Origin: Bog-756 sp963756515
GTDB taxonomy: Bacteria; Actinomycetota; Acidimicrobiia; Acidimicrobiales; RAAP-2
Length of the DNA: 64,000 bases
Reading direction: 5' to 3'
Assembly: GCA_963756515.1 (NCBI GenBank)
Contig: CAVWNV010000002.1
Coordinates: 372,001 to 436,000, forward strand
Shown here one piece after another: positions 35,081 to 43,231 of this stretch (positions within the stretch are counted from its first letter, which is position 1; every line of letters starts with the position of its first letter). Below the pieces are notes generated by a model. That model searched no databases, was not told the origin of the DNA, and saw only the letters and a list, made by a program, of their open reading frames with translations. The translations under genes were made by a program, and so were the position numbers.

Positions 35081-36823
35081 GTGACTGATCCACGTTTGAG
35101 CCGTCGTCAGGTATTGGCCGGGGGCATCGGGGGAGCGGCAGCGCTCGGCTTGGCTTCGCTGGGCGGTATGCGGACGACGGGGGCAGATACGGTACGCCGC
35201 GCCGCCGAGGTGAGGCCCTCGGGGAACGATCTCAGCGCGATCAAACACGTGGTGTTCCTGATGCACGAGAACCGTTCGTTCGACCACTACTTCGGGTCCA
35301 TGGGCGGTGTGACCGGCTTCGATGACGCCAACAATCGGGGTGCATTCACCCAGGCCTGGCCGGGAGGCCCGCAGTCGACCCTCCTGCCGTTCCACATGAA
35401 CACGAACAAACAACTGGCCCAGTGCACCTATGACCTCGACCATTCGTGGCCAGCCGAGCACTCCTCGTGGAACGGCGGAATCATGGACAGCTTCGTGTCC
35501 ACCCACACCTCGTCTACCTACGAGGGAGCGTTGGGCATTAACACCATGGGCTACTACAGAGAGGCCGACCTGCCCTTCTATTACAGCCTGGTCAAGAACT
35601 TCACGGTCTGCGACAACTACTTCTGCTCGGTCCTCGGCCCCACTCACCCCAATCGCCTCATGGCCATGACCGGAACGATCGATCCATCTGGCGAGGCCGG
35701 TGGTCCGATCCTCGTGACCAACTCGGAGCAGAAGCCGTTTCAATGGACGTGCTCGTGGGAGACCATGCCTGAGGTCCTAGAGGACCGCGATGTCAGCTGG
35801 AGGGTCTACAACCCCTACGGAGCCAACTATGCACCCAATGCCCCCTACTTCTTCAGCAAGAACATGTTGCTCTACTTCAAGAACTACAAGGATCCCAGCT
35901 CCCCGCTGTACCAGAACGCGTTCAACTACTACGGCCCCAACGTCATTGGCGGCGCGACCGGTGGGGTGGGGCCCAACAACTTTGCTGCCGACGTGGCCAA
36001 CGGAACCCTCCCTCAGGTGTCGTGGATCCTCCCTCCGCAGGAATACGACGAGCATCCCCCCTCTCCACCGGCCCTCGGCGAGTGGTACTCCCAGCAAGTT
36101 CTCAACACGCTGGTGTCCAATCCCGAAGTCTGGGCCAGCACCGTATTGTTCATCATGTACGACGAGAACGATGGGTTCTTCGATCATGTCCCACCGCCTA
36201 CGCCTCCCGCTGGGACGGAAGGGGAGTACCTGACGGCCGACCCACTGCCCTCCACGGCCCAGGGCCAGGCCGGGCCCATCGGATTCGGGGTGCGTGTACC
36301 GATGATGGTGGTGTCGCCCTTCTCAACGGGGGGAAACGTGTGTTCGGACGTCTTTGACCACACCTCACAGCTGCGCTTCCTCGAATCGGTGTTCGGCGTG
36401 TCGGCTCCAAATATCTCTCGTTGGCGGCGCTCGACCGCCGGAGACCTCACGTCGGCTTTCCGGACTGGTCCTCCAGAGACCAGACTGCCCAAACTCCCCG
36501 TCACCTCCGACAGCACGACCAGTCCTCCCGTCGGCCCTCTGTCGACCGCTGGAGGCGTCGACGGGGAGTGCACCGGACCGGAGCTGATCGGACTCGACCA
36601 GGCCGCAACCGTCATTCCGTTCGCCATTGCCAAACATCAAAAGATGCCGGTGCAGGCCAAGGGCTCACTCACGCGTCTCACCGGTGATTCATGCCATCAC
36701 TCTCCTCCGCACAGACCCTCTTGGCCGGTTCGAGGAAAGACGTCGCCACACGATCGAATGCGGTCTGAGTGGTCGACACCACATGAGTCAGGTCGAAACC
36801 ACCCCGCTCCGGGGTGGAACTGA
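35081..36823 (+). CDS. Tat-exported phospholipase C-type phosphoesterase
   Basis: 580 residues from GTG 35081 (AAGGGGGA upstream). The N-terminus SRRQVLAGG plus a hydrophobic stretch is a twin-arginine signal. The catalytic domain follows: HVVFLMHENRSFDHYFG (nucleophile region), NYFCSVLGPTHPNRL, LFIMYDENDGFFDHVPPP and VRVPMMVVSPFSTGGNVCSD with VFDHTSQLRFLESVFG. This is the acid-phosphatase/PLC family of mycobacterial virulence phospholipases, acting outside the cell on phospholipids or other phosphodiesters. The last 36 or so residues (SCHHSPPHRPSWPV onward) look out of frame and run into a hairpin. Confidence 0.93.
   Translation: MTDPRLSRRQVLAGGIGGAAALGLASLGGMRTTGADTVRRAAEVRPSGNDLSAIKHVVFLMHENRSFDHYFGSMGGVTGFDDANNRGAFTQAWPGGPQSTLLPFHMNTNKQLAQCTYDLDHSWPAEHSSWNGGIMDSFVSTHTSSTYEGALGINTMGYYREADLPFYYSLVKNFTVCDNYFCSVLGPTHPNRLMAMTGTIDPSGEAGGPILVTNSEQKPFQWTCSWETMPEVLEDRDVSWRVYNPYGANYAPNAPYFFSKNMLLYFKNYKDPSSPLYQNAFNYYGPNVIGGATGGVGPNNFAADVANGTLPQVSWILPPQEYDEHPPSPPALGEWYSQQVLNTLVSNPEVWASTVLFIMYDENDGFFDHVPPPTPPAGTEGEYLTADPLPSTAQGQAGPIGFGVRVPMMVVSPFSTGGNVCSDVFDHTSQLRFLESVFGVSAPNISRWRRSTAGDLTSAFRTGPPETRLPKLPVTSDSTTSPPVGPLSTAGGVDGECTGPELIGLDQAATVIPFAIAKHQKMPVQAKGSLTRLTGDSCHHSPPHRPSWPVRGKTSPHDRMRSEWSTPHESGRNHPAPGWN
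36799..36817 (+). terminator. hairpin overlapping the phospholipase 3' end
   Basis: CCACCCCG and CGGGGTGG form a perfect 8-bp stem around CTC, inside the final codons of the phospholipase reading frame. Its placement suggests that the original stop codon lay earlier and that this was the gene's terminator. No T-tract follows. Confidence 0.4.
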
Positions 36824-37607
36824 GGAACCCTCGGACAAGTGGACCAGTACACATAGCCATCAGCCTGTCATCTCTTGCCGTAAATCCGCGTTGCTGGTCG
36901 GTCGGTCATGATGTCGGCTAGGTGAGAGAACCAAACCACCGGGCGCGACTGGTTGATCGAACGCTAGGGCTCAGTGGGGCACTCCGTCGGGAGACACGAC
37001 GATCACACCACCTCACACGTCCGTGGGTTCGTGGAAGTGCGAAGCCATGATCGCCGTATCTCGCAAGCATCCTGGCCGCACCTCGCCGTCTGGTTCCAAC
37101 TCACTCGACGGCAACTTCATCTCGAAGCTGATGAGCCTGGTTACAGTGACGGAGTAGGCGTAGGTTCGAGGTCCGCGAGGTCTGTCTGCGTGACTGTCAT
37201 GCCCGCTCCTTTGTGGGTCCTACTCTCGGGATCGGCGCAGGTCGCAATCTCCGTGAGCACCCAAGGGTTAGAGACAGTGAATGACGGTGGCAAAGGCAGC
37301 GAGCTGACAGCACGGCGCGTAGCGGAAAGGACCTCGGCGGTCGGGAGCAGGCATATCCGGTGTCGAGGGCCACTCTCTAGCCGCCCGATCCCACTCGGGA
37401 TCCAGGGGGCCACGGTGTGCAGAGCAGTTGTCGTCAGCGTTGGATTTTGGTAACCATTCACGAGGCGGGTGTGTGCCGTGGCACCCTAAGAGCGGAAGGT
37501 GTTGATGGTCGATGGGTGTTGGACGTCGGACTGGTCTGCGGGCCCTACTGGCTGGTTCGCTGGCCAGATTTAGCCTTTATGCCCCTGGACGAAGGCGGAA
37601 ATCGGCG
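36824..37607. other. non-coding stretch in the island
   Basis: Nearly 800 bases between the phospholipase and metalloprotease-like genes. Open frames on both strands (for example 36974-37453 plus and 37141-37461 minus) overlap each other, lack ribosome sites and resemble no protein I know, so none is called. This may be decayed sequence of the mobile element. Confidence 0.4.
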
Positions 37608-39434
37608 ATGACCACCTCCCTACGGGTAGTCGCGATCGGCGTGCTGTCGGGCCTCGTGTTCTCGTTGATGGCTACGGCGAGCGCCTCTGCAACTACCGGA
37701 AAGCCACATGCCCGGTCTTCCCTCGCGTTCGGATTGAGTACTACGAGCCCGTCGGTCATTCGCCTCGACACGGCTGCCCAACCCAAGGCCGCTGGTGGCC
37801 TGACCATCGTCCCGATCTATTCGTGTCCGACGTATAACCCCGTCGAGTGTGAGCGGGTGGCAAACGACCCGGACGCCGCCCAGATCGAAAGTGCGATCGG
37901 ATTTGCCCTCAGCCAGTTCGAGGCCCTCTACAGCAACCCAATTACCGTCTATATCCACTTCAACATGACCACTGACCCCGGTTTGGGCACGTCGCTCACG
38001 TACACCAACGGTCCTCACACGTATGCCTCGGTAAGAACTGCACTGATCGCGAACGCTACGACCCCTGACCAGGAGATCGCCGACGAATCCCTCTCACCGA
38101 CCGATCCGACCGCCGGTGGAACCTTCGCTCCGACAACGGCGGAGGCGAAGGCACTCGGAATGGTGCCCGCTACTCAAGTTGAGGACGATGGAGACGTGTA
38201 TCTCACCGCTCAGAATAGCTACACCTTCGATCCGAATAACCGTGCAGTGGCAGGAGACTTTGACTTCATCGGAATCGTCGAGCACGAGGTGTCAGAAGTG
38301 ATGGGACGCAACGCAGGTCTGGAACCGAGTTCGTATACGCCAAACGACCTCTTTCGCTATACGGCTGCTGGGGCCCGGAATCTGACCGCATGGGTACCTG
38401 GCGGGTATTTCTCCATCGACGGTGGTGCCACCAATCTCGTCAATTTCAACGCCGTGTACCCGTTCGATCCTCAGGATTATGTGACATCTACACCAGACTC
38501 GTTCGACGCCAACACCAACACTGGGGTGGAATCACCGTTGACGGCGGTCGGGCTCACCAACATGGATGTGCTCGGTTACAACCGACTAGCGGCCAGTTTG
38601 TCGATCAGCCCATCCACCCAGGACATCGCCTCGGGTGGCACGGAGAGCTATAGCGCCGACGGCATTGACACGCTCGGGAACAGCATCGGTGCGGTAACCG
38701 CATCGACGACCTTCACGATCACCCCCGACGGGTCTGGTTCGTCAACGGGTGCATCGTGCGCAGGCGACAGTTGTACCGCTACGGTGCCAGGCACCTATCT
38801 GGTAACTGGCACCGATGGATCGGCCACTGCCACCGCGCTGTTGAACGTCGGATTCGCCATTGCCACGACGTCCATTCCGAGTGCAACGACGAATATCGCC
38901 TATGGCCCGGTTACCCTCCAGGCAACCGGAGCTGGGGTGAGCGCCACGGGCTACACCACCACATTGAAGTGGAAGAAGGTCAGTCTCCCCAAGGGCCTGA
39001 AGTTGTCTTCGACCGGGGTTCTGTCGGGGACGCTAAACAAGAGTCTTGTCGGCGGTCCAAGTTCGGTCTCGTTACAGGTGACCGAGACGGTGACCACGCT
39101 GAACGGCAGACAAAGGACAAAGACCGATTCGACGGTCCAGGCCACGATTCCGTTGACCATCATCCAACCGCAGCCAGTGGTGACGTCGGTCCACAAGAGT
39201 TCGGGTCCCTCGACAGGTGGAACCGAGGTGTCGGTCAAGGGCACAGACCTACAGGGCGCGTCGGTGGTCAAGTTCGGGTCCATCGATGCGACCAGCTTGA
39301 CCGTCAATGCTGCCGGAACCGTCATCACCGCCTCCTCCCCAGCGGAGATGACAGGACCGGTGGATGTTACGGTCACCGATCCGGGCGGAACGAGTTCGAC
39401 CGGTCAAGATGACGTGTTTACCTTCACGCCGTAG
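37608..39434 (+). CDS. exported metalloprotease-like protein with TIG domain
   Basis: 608 residues from ATG 37608, with a signal peptide ending near SASATTG. Residues about 60-330 resemble the NF038122-type metalloprotease family: an ECERV-like segment, AKALGM and FDFIGIVEHEVSEVMGR, where the third usual His is Glu (HExxE instead of HExxH). Then come a Ser/Thr/Gly-rich Ig-like stretch (SISPSTQDIASGGTESYS), a He_PIG-like module (SLPKGLKLSSTGVLSGT) and a C-terminal IPT/TIG domain (VTSVHKSSGPSTGGTEVSVK). Likely extracellular and surface-bound. Protease activity is uncertain because of the variant motif. Confidence 0.75.
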   Translation: MTTSLRVVAIGVLSGLVFSLMATASASATTGKPHARSSLAFGLSTTSPSVIRLDTAAQPKAAGGLTIVPIYSCPTYNPVECERVANDPDAAQIESAIGFALSQFEALYSNPITVYIHFNMTTDPGLGTSLTYTNGPHTYASVRTALIANATTPDQEIADESLSPTDPTAGGTFAPTTAEAKALGMVPATQVEDDGDVYLTAQNSYTFDPNNRAVAGDFDFIGIVEHEVSEVMGRNAGLEPSSYTPNDLFRYTAAGARNLTAWVPGGYFSIDGGATNLVNFNAVYPFDPQDYVTSTPDSFDANTNTGVESPLTAVGLTNMDVLGYNRLAASLSISPSTQDIASGGTESYSADGIDTLGNSIGAVTASTTFTITPDGSGSSTGASCAGDSCTATVPGTYLVTGTDGSATATALLNVGFAIATTSIPSATTNIAYGPVTLQATGAGVSATGYTTTLKWKKVSLPKGLKLSSTGVLSGTLNKSLVGGPSSVSLQVTETVTTLNGRQRTKTDSTVQATIPLTIIQPQPVVTSVHKSSGPSTGGTEVSVKGTDLQGASVVKFGSIDATSLTVNAAGTVITASSPAEMTGPVDVTVTDPGGTSSTGQDDVFTFTP

Positions 39435-39679
39435 AGGTCGACTGGTCTGCGAGATATGGGTCGTTCGTCCTGACACATGCTCCTGAGGCAGGGGAGTGAT
39501 GACGTCGTTTGCGCGGATCGACCTCCTCCATCATCGCAATCGATGCAAGGGTCGAGGCCCGGCCGGTCGATTGCGCCTGACTTCGAGGATTCCAACCGTA
39601 CGATCACGCAGATAAGTTTGCCGATTTAGCTCACGATCAACCTGAACAGACCCTGCTCCGCGCAGTGTTTGGTCGCCAA

Positions 39680-39727
39680 TGGCTTACAACCAGCAGGTCA
39701 TCGGTTCGAGTCCGGTAGCGCCCACGA
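39680..39727 (+). repeat. right 48-bp copy: displaced tRNA-Val 3' fragment
   Basis: Identical to 31934-31981. Upstream sequence cannot complete a cloverleaf, so this is a tRNA fragment, the expected right junction of the island. Bases 39435-39679 hold no gene. Confidence 0.85.
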
Positions 39728-39759
39728 GTTCCCACTGGTCCGAAAGCTTCCCTTAGGGG

Positions 39760-40245
39760 TTACGAACTCTCGTCCCGTGCTTCGGTGCCGTGCTCGTCAC
39801 GCTTTCCATTTGCATAGTGAACATCAGTCGCCGCAACGAGAGCATCCATTACCTGGAGATACACCGTCTGGAGCCTCCGGCGAACTAGTCGACCCATCAG
39901 CGTCTCGTCCCATGTCGCGACCCACCGGATCGAGGTGCCACTAGGAACGTTAGGTGTCAATGTGATCTCGGCCCGATAGTTCTTGACCGGGATGCCTCGC
40001 AACACGGTGTAGGAGATCCTTGATGGTGCGTCGACCTCGAGGATCTTCTCGACCGACGTTGTGCGTCGTCCGAATGTGAACCATTGGATGGATCCAGGTT
40101 GGGAGGGACCTTTGCCGGAAGGGCCGTACCCTCCGTCGTTCCACGGACCCCATTTCGCATACGTGTTGGCGTCAGACACGAGTGCCCAAACGGTCTCCAC
40201 ATCGGCGCTGGTCGTCCCTTCGGCCTCAACGTGCAACCGGCCCAT
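39760..40245 (-). CDS. SRPBCC family protein
   Basis: 161 residues from ATG 40245, with GAGGAGA six bases upstream. The START/Bet v 1-like pattern is clear: ADVETVWALVSDANTYAKWG, then GSIQWFTFGRRTTSVEKILE and RISYTVLRGIPVKNYRAEIT. It would bind or transport a hydrophobic ligand. It is divergent from a TetR regulator and shares with it a perfect palindromic operator, so it is almost certainly the target of that regulator. Confidence 0.88.
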   Translation of the reverse strand: MGRLHVEAEGTTSADVETVWALVSDANTYAKWGPWNDGGYGPSGKGPSQPGSIQWFTFGRRTTSVEKILEVDAPSRISYTVLRGIPVKNYRAEITLTPNVPSGTSIRWVATWDETLMGRLVRRRLQTVYLQVMDALVAATDVHYANGKRDEHGTEARDESS

Positions 40246-40259
40246 CCGCTGTCTCCTCT

Positions 40260-40299
40260 CGACTGTACCATCTGGTACACGTACCAGATGGTACAGTCG
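40260..40299. promoter_or_regulatory. perfect 40-bp palindrome, TetR operator
   Basis: Arms of 19 bases (CGACTGTACCATCTGGTAC and its exact complement) flank an AC spacer, entirely within the 57-bp gap between the divergent SRPBCC and TetR genes. Each arm contains its own smaller palindrome, TGTACCA-TC-TGGTACA and GTACCA-GA-TGGTAC, so two TetR dimers could bind side by side. Binding would block both promoters. Confidence 0.88.
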
Positions 40300-40302
40300 T
40301 AA

Positions 40303-40890
40303 ATGGCCATGGTTCAACCGAAAGCCCGACTGCTGGACGCAGCAGTGGACCATGCCCTCGACAAGGGGATCGTGGACCTGAGCCTCCGGGAGATTGCGTC
40401 CGCGGTCGGCACGAGCCATCGGATGCTCATCTACCACTTCGGATCGCGACAGGGCCTGCTCGTTGCCGTCGTGCGCGAAGTCGAACGTCGTCAGCGCGAA
40501 ATGATCTCCTGGGAGTCAGTCTCGCCGGACGAAGCCCGCCAAACGTGGGAACGGCTCATCGACCCTTCTCTTCGCTCTCAAGAGCGGCTCTTCTTCGAGA
40601 TCTACGTGCATGCGCTGCTCGGCCGTCCAGGCACAGAAGGGTTCCTGCAAGGGGCGCTCGAGGGCTGGATCGCACCCATGACCGATTCGCTCGTCAGCAC
40701 AGGCGTGGAGCGTGATGAGGCACGGGCACTATCTCGACTGGGCGTCGCGATGACTCGCGGTCTGCTCCTTGATCTGTTGGCCACGGGCGACAGCGCCGGC
40801 GTCACTCGTGCCCATGAGCTCTTCGCCTCGTTGCTCGAGGCCGGCAACCCGGTCATTGAAGGGGTCGGACGGGCATCGACGGGTTCTTGA
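40303..40890 (+). CDS. TetR-family transcriptional regulator
   Basis: 195 residues. The HTH reads LREIASAVGTSHRMLIYHFGSRQGLLVAVV, near the N-terminus as usual; the rest is a helical ligand domain. It is divergent from the SRPBCC gene across a 57-bp gap filled by a palindrome, which implies autoregulation and repression of the neighbour until a ligand binds. The ligand may be the one bound by the SRPBCC protein. Confidence 0.93.
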   Translation: MAMVQPKARLLDAAVDHALDKGIVDLSLREIASAVGTSHRMLIYHFGSRQGLLVAVVREVERRQREMISWESVSPDEARQTWERLIDPSLRSQERLFFEIYVHALLGRPGTEGFLQGALEGWIAPMTDSLVSTGVERDEARALSRLGVAMTRGLLLDLLATGDSAGVTRAHELFASLLEAGNPVIEGVGRASTGS

Positions 40891-40922
40891 CCAAGGGAGC
40901 GGTGAATCTTCTACTCGGTTGA

Positions 40923-41513
40923 TCACGGAGCCTGAGGGTGGATGGTCTCACCTCGGGCCAGCATCTCGACATACTGGTCGATGCGCCTGGAGCGGGTTTC
41001 GGGTTTCTTGGCGTTTCCGATCCTGTAGAGGATGGCGTACCGATTCGCACTCGTGAGCGTCTCATACATGGCCTGTGCGCGGGGATTGGCACTCAAGGCA
41101 GTGACGAGATCCTCCGGCATCTCAATGCGGGCCTGCCCGGCGTAGGCGGCCTCCCATCGACCGTCCTCTTTCGCCTGCCGCACCTCCTCTTGGCCAGCTT
41201 GATGCATGCGGCCAGTGGTGATCAGTCTTTCGGCGATGCCAGCGTTCCGTTGAGACCACGGGCTGCGAGCTTTTCGAGGCGTGAAACGTCGTCGAAACGT
41301 AGCGCTGTCACGACGCCCTAACTGACCATCGATCCAGCCGAAGCAGATCGCCTCGTCAAGCGCCTCGTCGTACGAGACAGTCGTCGGATCGACCGTTCCC
41401 TTTTTGGCCAATACCAGCCAGACACCCAGTGAATCGGCGTGGTGGACACTCAACCATCTTCGCCATTCGCCGGCGTCCCCGACCAGTAGCTCCGGGAGAT
41501 CCACGGCGTTCAC
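40923..41513 (-). CDS. YdeI/OmpD-associated family protein
   Basis: 196 residues. Features of the YdeI (DUF1801-related, bacteriocin-protection) family are WRRWLSVHHADSLGVWLVLA, YDEALDEAICFGWIDGQ, FTPRKARSPWSQRN and the C-terminal KPETRSRRIDQYVEMLARGE. The family is linked to peptide-resistance phenotypes in Bacillus; the mechanism is unknown. It is convergent with the TetR gene. Confidence 0.85.
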   Translation of the reverse strand: MNAVDLPELLVGDAGEWRRWLSVHHADSLGVWLVLAKKGTVDPTTVSYDEALDEAICFGWIDGQLGRRDSATFRRRFTPRKARSPWSQRNAGIAERLITTGRMHQAGQEEVRQAKEDGRWEAAYAGQARIEMPEDLVTALSANPRAQAMYETLTSANRYAILYRIGNAKKPETRSRRIDQYVEMLARGETIHPQAP

Positions 41514-41533
41514 CGTATCCCCGCTGCAACGGA

Positions 41534-41680
41534 TCAGCCGAACAATCGACTCATCACTGCTGAACGGGCACGGGCAACGACGGCTTGATCGTCGTGAAGG
41601 ACGCTCACGATGTTTGTCCCGGCGAGGATGACGTCGAGTTCGAAGGCGATCTGTCCGGAGTCGGTGTTAGGCGGAAGTTA
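41534..41680 (-). pseudogene. possible gene remnant
   Basis: Within the 460-bp gap 41514-41976 the minus strand encodes a protein-like stretch (DSGQIAFELDVILAGTNIVS, then HDDQAVVARARSAVMSRLFG) ending at a stop at 41534, but no start codon precedes it before an in-frame TAA at 41678. It may be the 3' end of a decayed gene. Otherwise the gap shows nothing. Confidence 0.25.
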
Positions 41681-41976
41681 ACCCCTCTCGACGGCAGTGT
41701 CGGCCTCGCTTTCGAGCAGGTCCCGCCACTGCTGTTGGATGCGGTCACTTCCGAGTTCGGGTGGATCACCGCTACTGGTGACTGATCCGGTTCGATCGGG
41801 GCGCTGGCCGACCATCTGCTTCCCGTCCCCAGGCGGAGAGTTACCTCGCAGGAGTGCGTGGCACATGTGCCGGATGCGGTCAGGTGTCCACTGGCAAGCA
41901 AACCCCGGTCAATAACGCCTCCCACCCGGGTGTCATGGGTCTGTCGCAACGGGATGACAAGTAGATAAAGTTTTAT

Positions 41977-42969
41977 GTGGCGAATAATGCCGATCCAACT
42001 CAGGGCTGGTATAGCGACCCCTGGGGCATCGAGTCGCTCCGATGGTGGGATGGGCAGGAGTGGACTGGCCATACTGCATCATCGGGCGACGATCCCCTCC
42101 GTGCGGTGGAGGTCCAACGAGGAGCATCAACCAAGGCGGGGGACGCCATTCGTGCCGTCCAGTTTCGAGAAACCCTGAAGGGATACAAAAAGGACGCTGT
42201 TGACGAAGTGCTTAGCCATGCCGCAGCGGAAGTTGAGGCTGGACGAGCTCCAACAACGGCGTTGACGCACACGACTTTTCCCGAGTCCCTCAAGGGTTAC
42301 CACCGCGATGATGTGGACGACTTCTTTCGACATCTTGAAGCCTCGCCATCAATGTTCTCGGACGCCACTTCGACGGTTCCGTCCGTCCATGACGCCTCGA
42401 TCTCCTCGTCACACTCCCGGACTACGTCGAATCAGAATGGGATCTGGATGAGCAACTCGACCAAGCTTCCTCGTCGTCGTTCCGTTGCTAAGGGATGGAC
42501 GCCGCTCAAGTGGGTGCTGTCCGCAATCTTTCTCATCGGCGGGGCGTTGGCGGTCATTGCTGGCGGGGCAACCTGGCACTCGGTGGCCTCACGGCCCCGT
42601 GTGGCAGCCGCGGTGACGAGCCAGTTCCACTGTGTCACCGATCCCGACACCGGTCCCGCCTGTGACGAGCGGATCGTATTCGAGGTAGGTAATCGACAGA
42701 TTCATACCGTTGTAAGAGGGATCGATCCAAGCCGTGACTTGTATGGTCTTCCCGGTCACCAGTCCATAACCATCTTCTACGATCCGACTGCTCCCACTCA
42801 TGTCGAGGGAGTCGACGGAGTGGCTCTCAGCGGCATCGCGATGATCCTCGGCGGCGTCGCCACGATCATCGGAGTGGTTGTTATCGGCGCACTGATAACC
42901 CGGGACGGGAGGAGGTTGGGCTCAAGTCCGGAGCCAAGGTCGGAAATCTACCGCTCCATCGTGAGCTGA
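41977..42969 (+). CDS. DUF2510 / DivIVA-like repeats / DUF3592-like membrane protein
   Basis: 330 residues from GTG 41977. An N-terminal DUF2510 module (GWYSDPWGIESLRWWDGQEW) is followed by two short DivIVA-like motifs (FRETLKGYKKDAVDEVLSHA and FPESLKGYHRDDVDDFFRHL), a Ser/Thr linker, a transmembrane helix at about 175-200, an extracytoplasmic loop with a Cys pair (QFHCVTDPDTGPACDE) and ITIFYDPTAPTHVEG as in DUF3592, then a second helix. This could be a membrane protein recruited by DivIVA/Wag31-type polar scaffolds; function is unknown. Confidence 0.75.
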   Translation: MANNADPTQGWYSDPWGIESLRWWDGQEWTGHTASSGDDPLRAVEVQRGASTKAGDAIRAVQFRETLKGYKKDAVDEVLSHAAAEVEAGRAPTTALTHTTFPESLKGYHRDDVDDFFRHLEASPSMFSDATSTVPSVHDASISSSHSRTTSNQNGIWMSNSTKLPRRRSVAKGWTPLKWVLSAIFLIGGALAVIAGGATWHSVASRPRVAAAVTSQFHCVTDPDTGPACDERIVFEVGNRQIHTVVRGIDPSRDLYGLPGHQSITIFYDPTAPTHVEGVDGVALSGIAMILGGVATIIGVVVIGALITRDGRRLGSSPEPRSEIYRSIVS

Positions 42970-43231
42970 GTGAGGAGCGCCACGCCCAAGACGGCGCAAT
43001 TTAAGGGCATCCCCAACGTGCCAGTCGATTCCGCTACCGCATCGCAAGCAGACTCCAGTCGATAACGCACCCCTAGCCGGCGGCAGGTGGCACCGTAGAC
43101 GTAGTCCGAACGGTAGCGTATGGCCCTCGCCGCATACCGTCAGGCCAGGACTCACGACAGCATGCACGACGTTGTCGTTACCGATCCCGGCGCCCAGCCA
43201 CGCTCCTGATGGACCGACACGGAGGCAAGGA

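Larger units (their letters stand above)
31934..39727. mobile_element. putative tRNA-Val genomic island without visible integrase
   Basis: The 7.7-kb segment between two exact 48-bp copies of the tRNA-Val 3' half has the structure left by a tyrosine-recombinase element integrating into a tRNA gene. It contains three large exported-protein genes, a 9-bp minisatellite and unusually long non-coding stretches, and visibly more A/T than its flanks at 32-34.5 kb and 37-39.5 kb. No integrase, excisionase, replication or transfer gene is seen, so it is either a decayed element or one mobilised in trans. Confidence 0.7.

Noticed and set aside
36974..37461. Overlapping plus (159 aa) and minus (106 aa) frames
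   Set aside because: Neither has a ribosome site, recognisable motif or balanced composition; left as non-coding.
32248..39434. Prophage or conjugative element
   Set aside because: No phage structural, replication, relaxase or integrase genes are visible in the tRNA-flanked segment.
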